Assembly (NCBI GenBank): GCA_903958265.1 | Contig: CAJBSQ010000155.1 | Span: forward strand, 1-6,521 | Origin: an uncultured Planctomycetaceae bacterium | GTDB lineage: Bacteria > Planctomycetota > Planctomycetia > Pirellulales > UBA1268 | Length of the DNA stretch: 6,521 nt | Direction: 5' to 3' | In this document: positions 5,941 to 6,521 of the stretch, in pieces | How the letters are laid out: each line of letters begins with the position of its first letter | How positions within the stretch are numbered: the first letter of the stretch is position 1 | Notes under the pieces: generated by a model | The model's database searches: none | Told to the model about the DNA's origin: nothing | What the model saw: only the letters and a program-made list of their open reading frames with translations | Translations under genes and position numbers: made by a program

Positions 5941-6521
5941 ATGAGCAGCTACGACGAATCCGAGGAGTTCGAGCGGGCGCGGAGGGAAATTCACGAGTTT
6001 CTCACCAAGCTCGAGCAGATGGCCCACCGCGATGTGGCGCCGGCCGAGTTCTTCGGGTTCATTCGCGACGGTGTGCACCGGCTGATGGAGTCGGTGGCCG
6101 AGGTGATTTGGCTGGTCGGCGATGGCGGGCAGGTGGAGCCGATCTGCCATGCCGGCATCGATCTGACCGGCGTATCGGCCACGCCGGAAGATACCGAGGC
6201 CCACAACACGCTCGTCACGGGCCTCTTTGGCAGCGGTGCCGGCATGCTGGTGGCTCCGGGTGCGTCGGTGAACGGGCCCGATGGAACGGCCCTGGCGGCG
6301 AATCGCACGCCGCTGCTGGTGATCGCGGCCCCGATCGACTGCACGTCTGGCCGAGCGGGCCTGATCGAACTCTTCCACCAGCCAAACCAAGACGACGTTC
6401 AACGAGGCTACCTGCGGTTTTCGGAGCAGGTGGCCGGCCTCGCGGCCATCTACCTCGACCGGCAGCGAAACAACCAGCAGGTGGCGGCCCAGCGGCAGCA
6501 GCTCGTCGAGAATGATGTTCA
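5941..6521 (+). CDS. GAF-domain protein, probable N-terminus of a HlyD-type adaptor (3' end cut off)
   Basis: Translation from ATG 5941 stays open to the right edge (193 codons), so the gene is 3'-truncated by the window. GGAAG at 5927-5931, nine bases upstream, supports the start. Residues 5-30 form a charged helix (EEFERARREIHEFLTKLEQM). Residues 31-175 look like a GAF-type sensory fold: the APAEFFGFIRDGVHRLMESVA helix region, then strands with VIWLVGDGG (55-63), then TPLLVIAAPID and GLIELFHQP (123-148), then QRGYLRFSEQVAGLAAIYL (154-172). A Gln-rich helix follows (175-190). From memory, planctomycete proteins with the GYLRF-QV-LA module continue into more GAF sequence and a HlyD-like periplasmic adaptor. 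That continuation is outside the window and is inference. There is no signal peptide, so this end should be cytoplasmic. No metal, haem or nucleotide ligand residues are identifiable. Confidence 0.8.
   Translation, partial: MSSYDESEEFERARREIHEFLTKLEQMAHRDVAPAEFFGFIRDGVHRLMESVAEVIWLVGDGGQVEPICHAGIDLTGVSATPEDTEAHNTLVTGLFGSGAGMLVAPGASVNGPDGTALAANRTPLLVIAAPIDCTSGRAGLIELFHQPNQDDVQRGYLRFSEQVAGLAAIYLDRQRNNQQVAAQRQQLVENDV

Noticed and set aside
5605..6402. 265-residue minus-strand frame opposite the DUF3467 and GAF genes
   Set aside because: The plus-strand frames match recognisable families. This one is an antisense shadow spanning two genes and their gap.
1..6521. Mobile element, CRISPR, phage defence or biosynthetic cluster
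   Set aside because: No transposase, integrase, nuclease, repeat array or biosynthetic enzyme was found. All supported genes look like core-type chromosomal genes.

Overview
The window looks like ordinary chromosomal DNA from a GC-rich bacterium, most probably a planctomycete (Planctomycetota, Pirellulales-like). This rests on remembered family resemblance, not on a search. The pointers are a DUF3467 protein with the YANFCRVTGTPEELI-type core, a protein whose first ~190 residues match the GAF-like amino-terminal module of planctomycete HlyD-type adaptor proteins, a two-module ABC-2 permease with NPVLWREL near the start of its second half, and two TPR proteins. No tRNA, rRNA, CRISPR array, insertion sequence, phage gene or attachment site was seen.

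Layout from left to right. Positions 3-704 (+) hold the 3' part of a TPR protein cut by the window edge. Thirteen bases away and convergent lies a 558-residue membrane permease (718-2394, -), built from two homologous halves. A divergent intergenic region follows (2395-2523), with a plausible promoter and ribosome-binding site for an exported 463-residue TPR protein (2524-3915, +). That gene converges on a small secreted proline-rich protein (3968-4321, -), with GC-rich hairpins at the junction. A second divergent gap (4322-4488) leads to a 307-residue multi-spanning membrane protein of unknown function (4489-5412, +), whose start may be leaderless. Next is a DUF3467 gene (5537-5854, +) with its own promoter-like signal, then a strong hairpin, then the start of a GAF-domain protein (5941 to the right edge, +).

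The genes mostly sit singly and in alternating directions, so there is little evidence of one multi-gene system. The right-hand plus-strand trio (4489, 5537, 5941) could be partly co-transcribed, but an internal promoter and a hairpin argue for separate control. The permease has no ATPase gene on either side. Gaps between genes are all under 170 bases, so no long stretch is unexplained. The points most worth a second look are the duplicated, orphan permease, the possible leaderless start at 4489, and the three similar -10-like elements. I did not find a convincing new multi-gene system.
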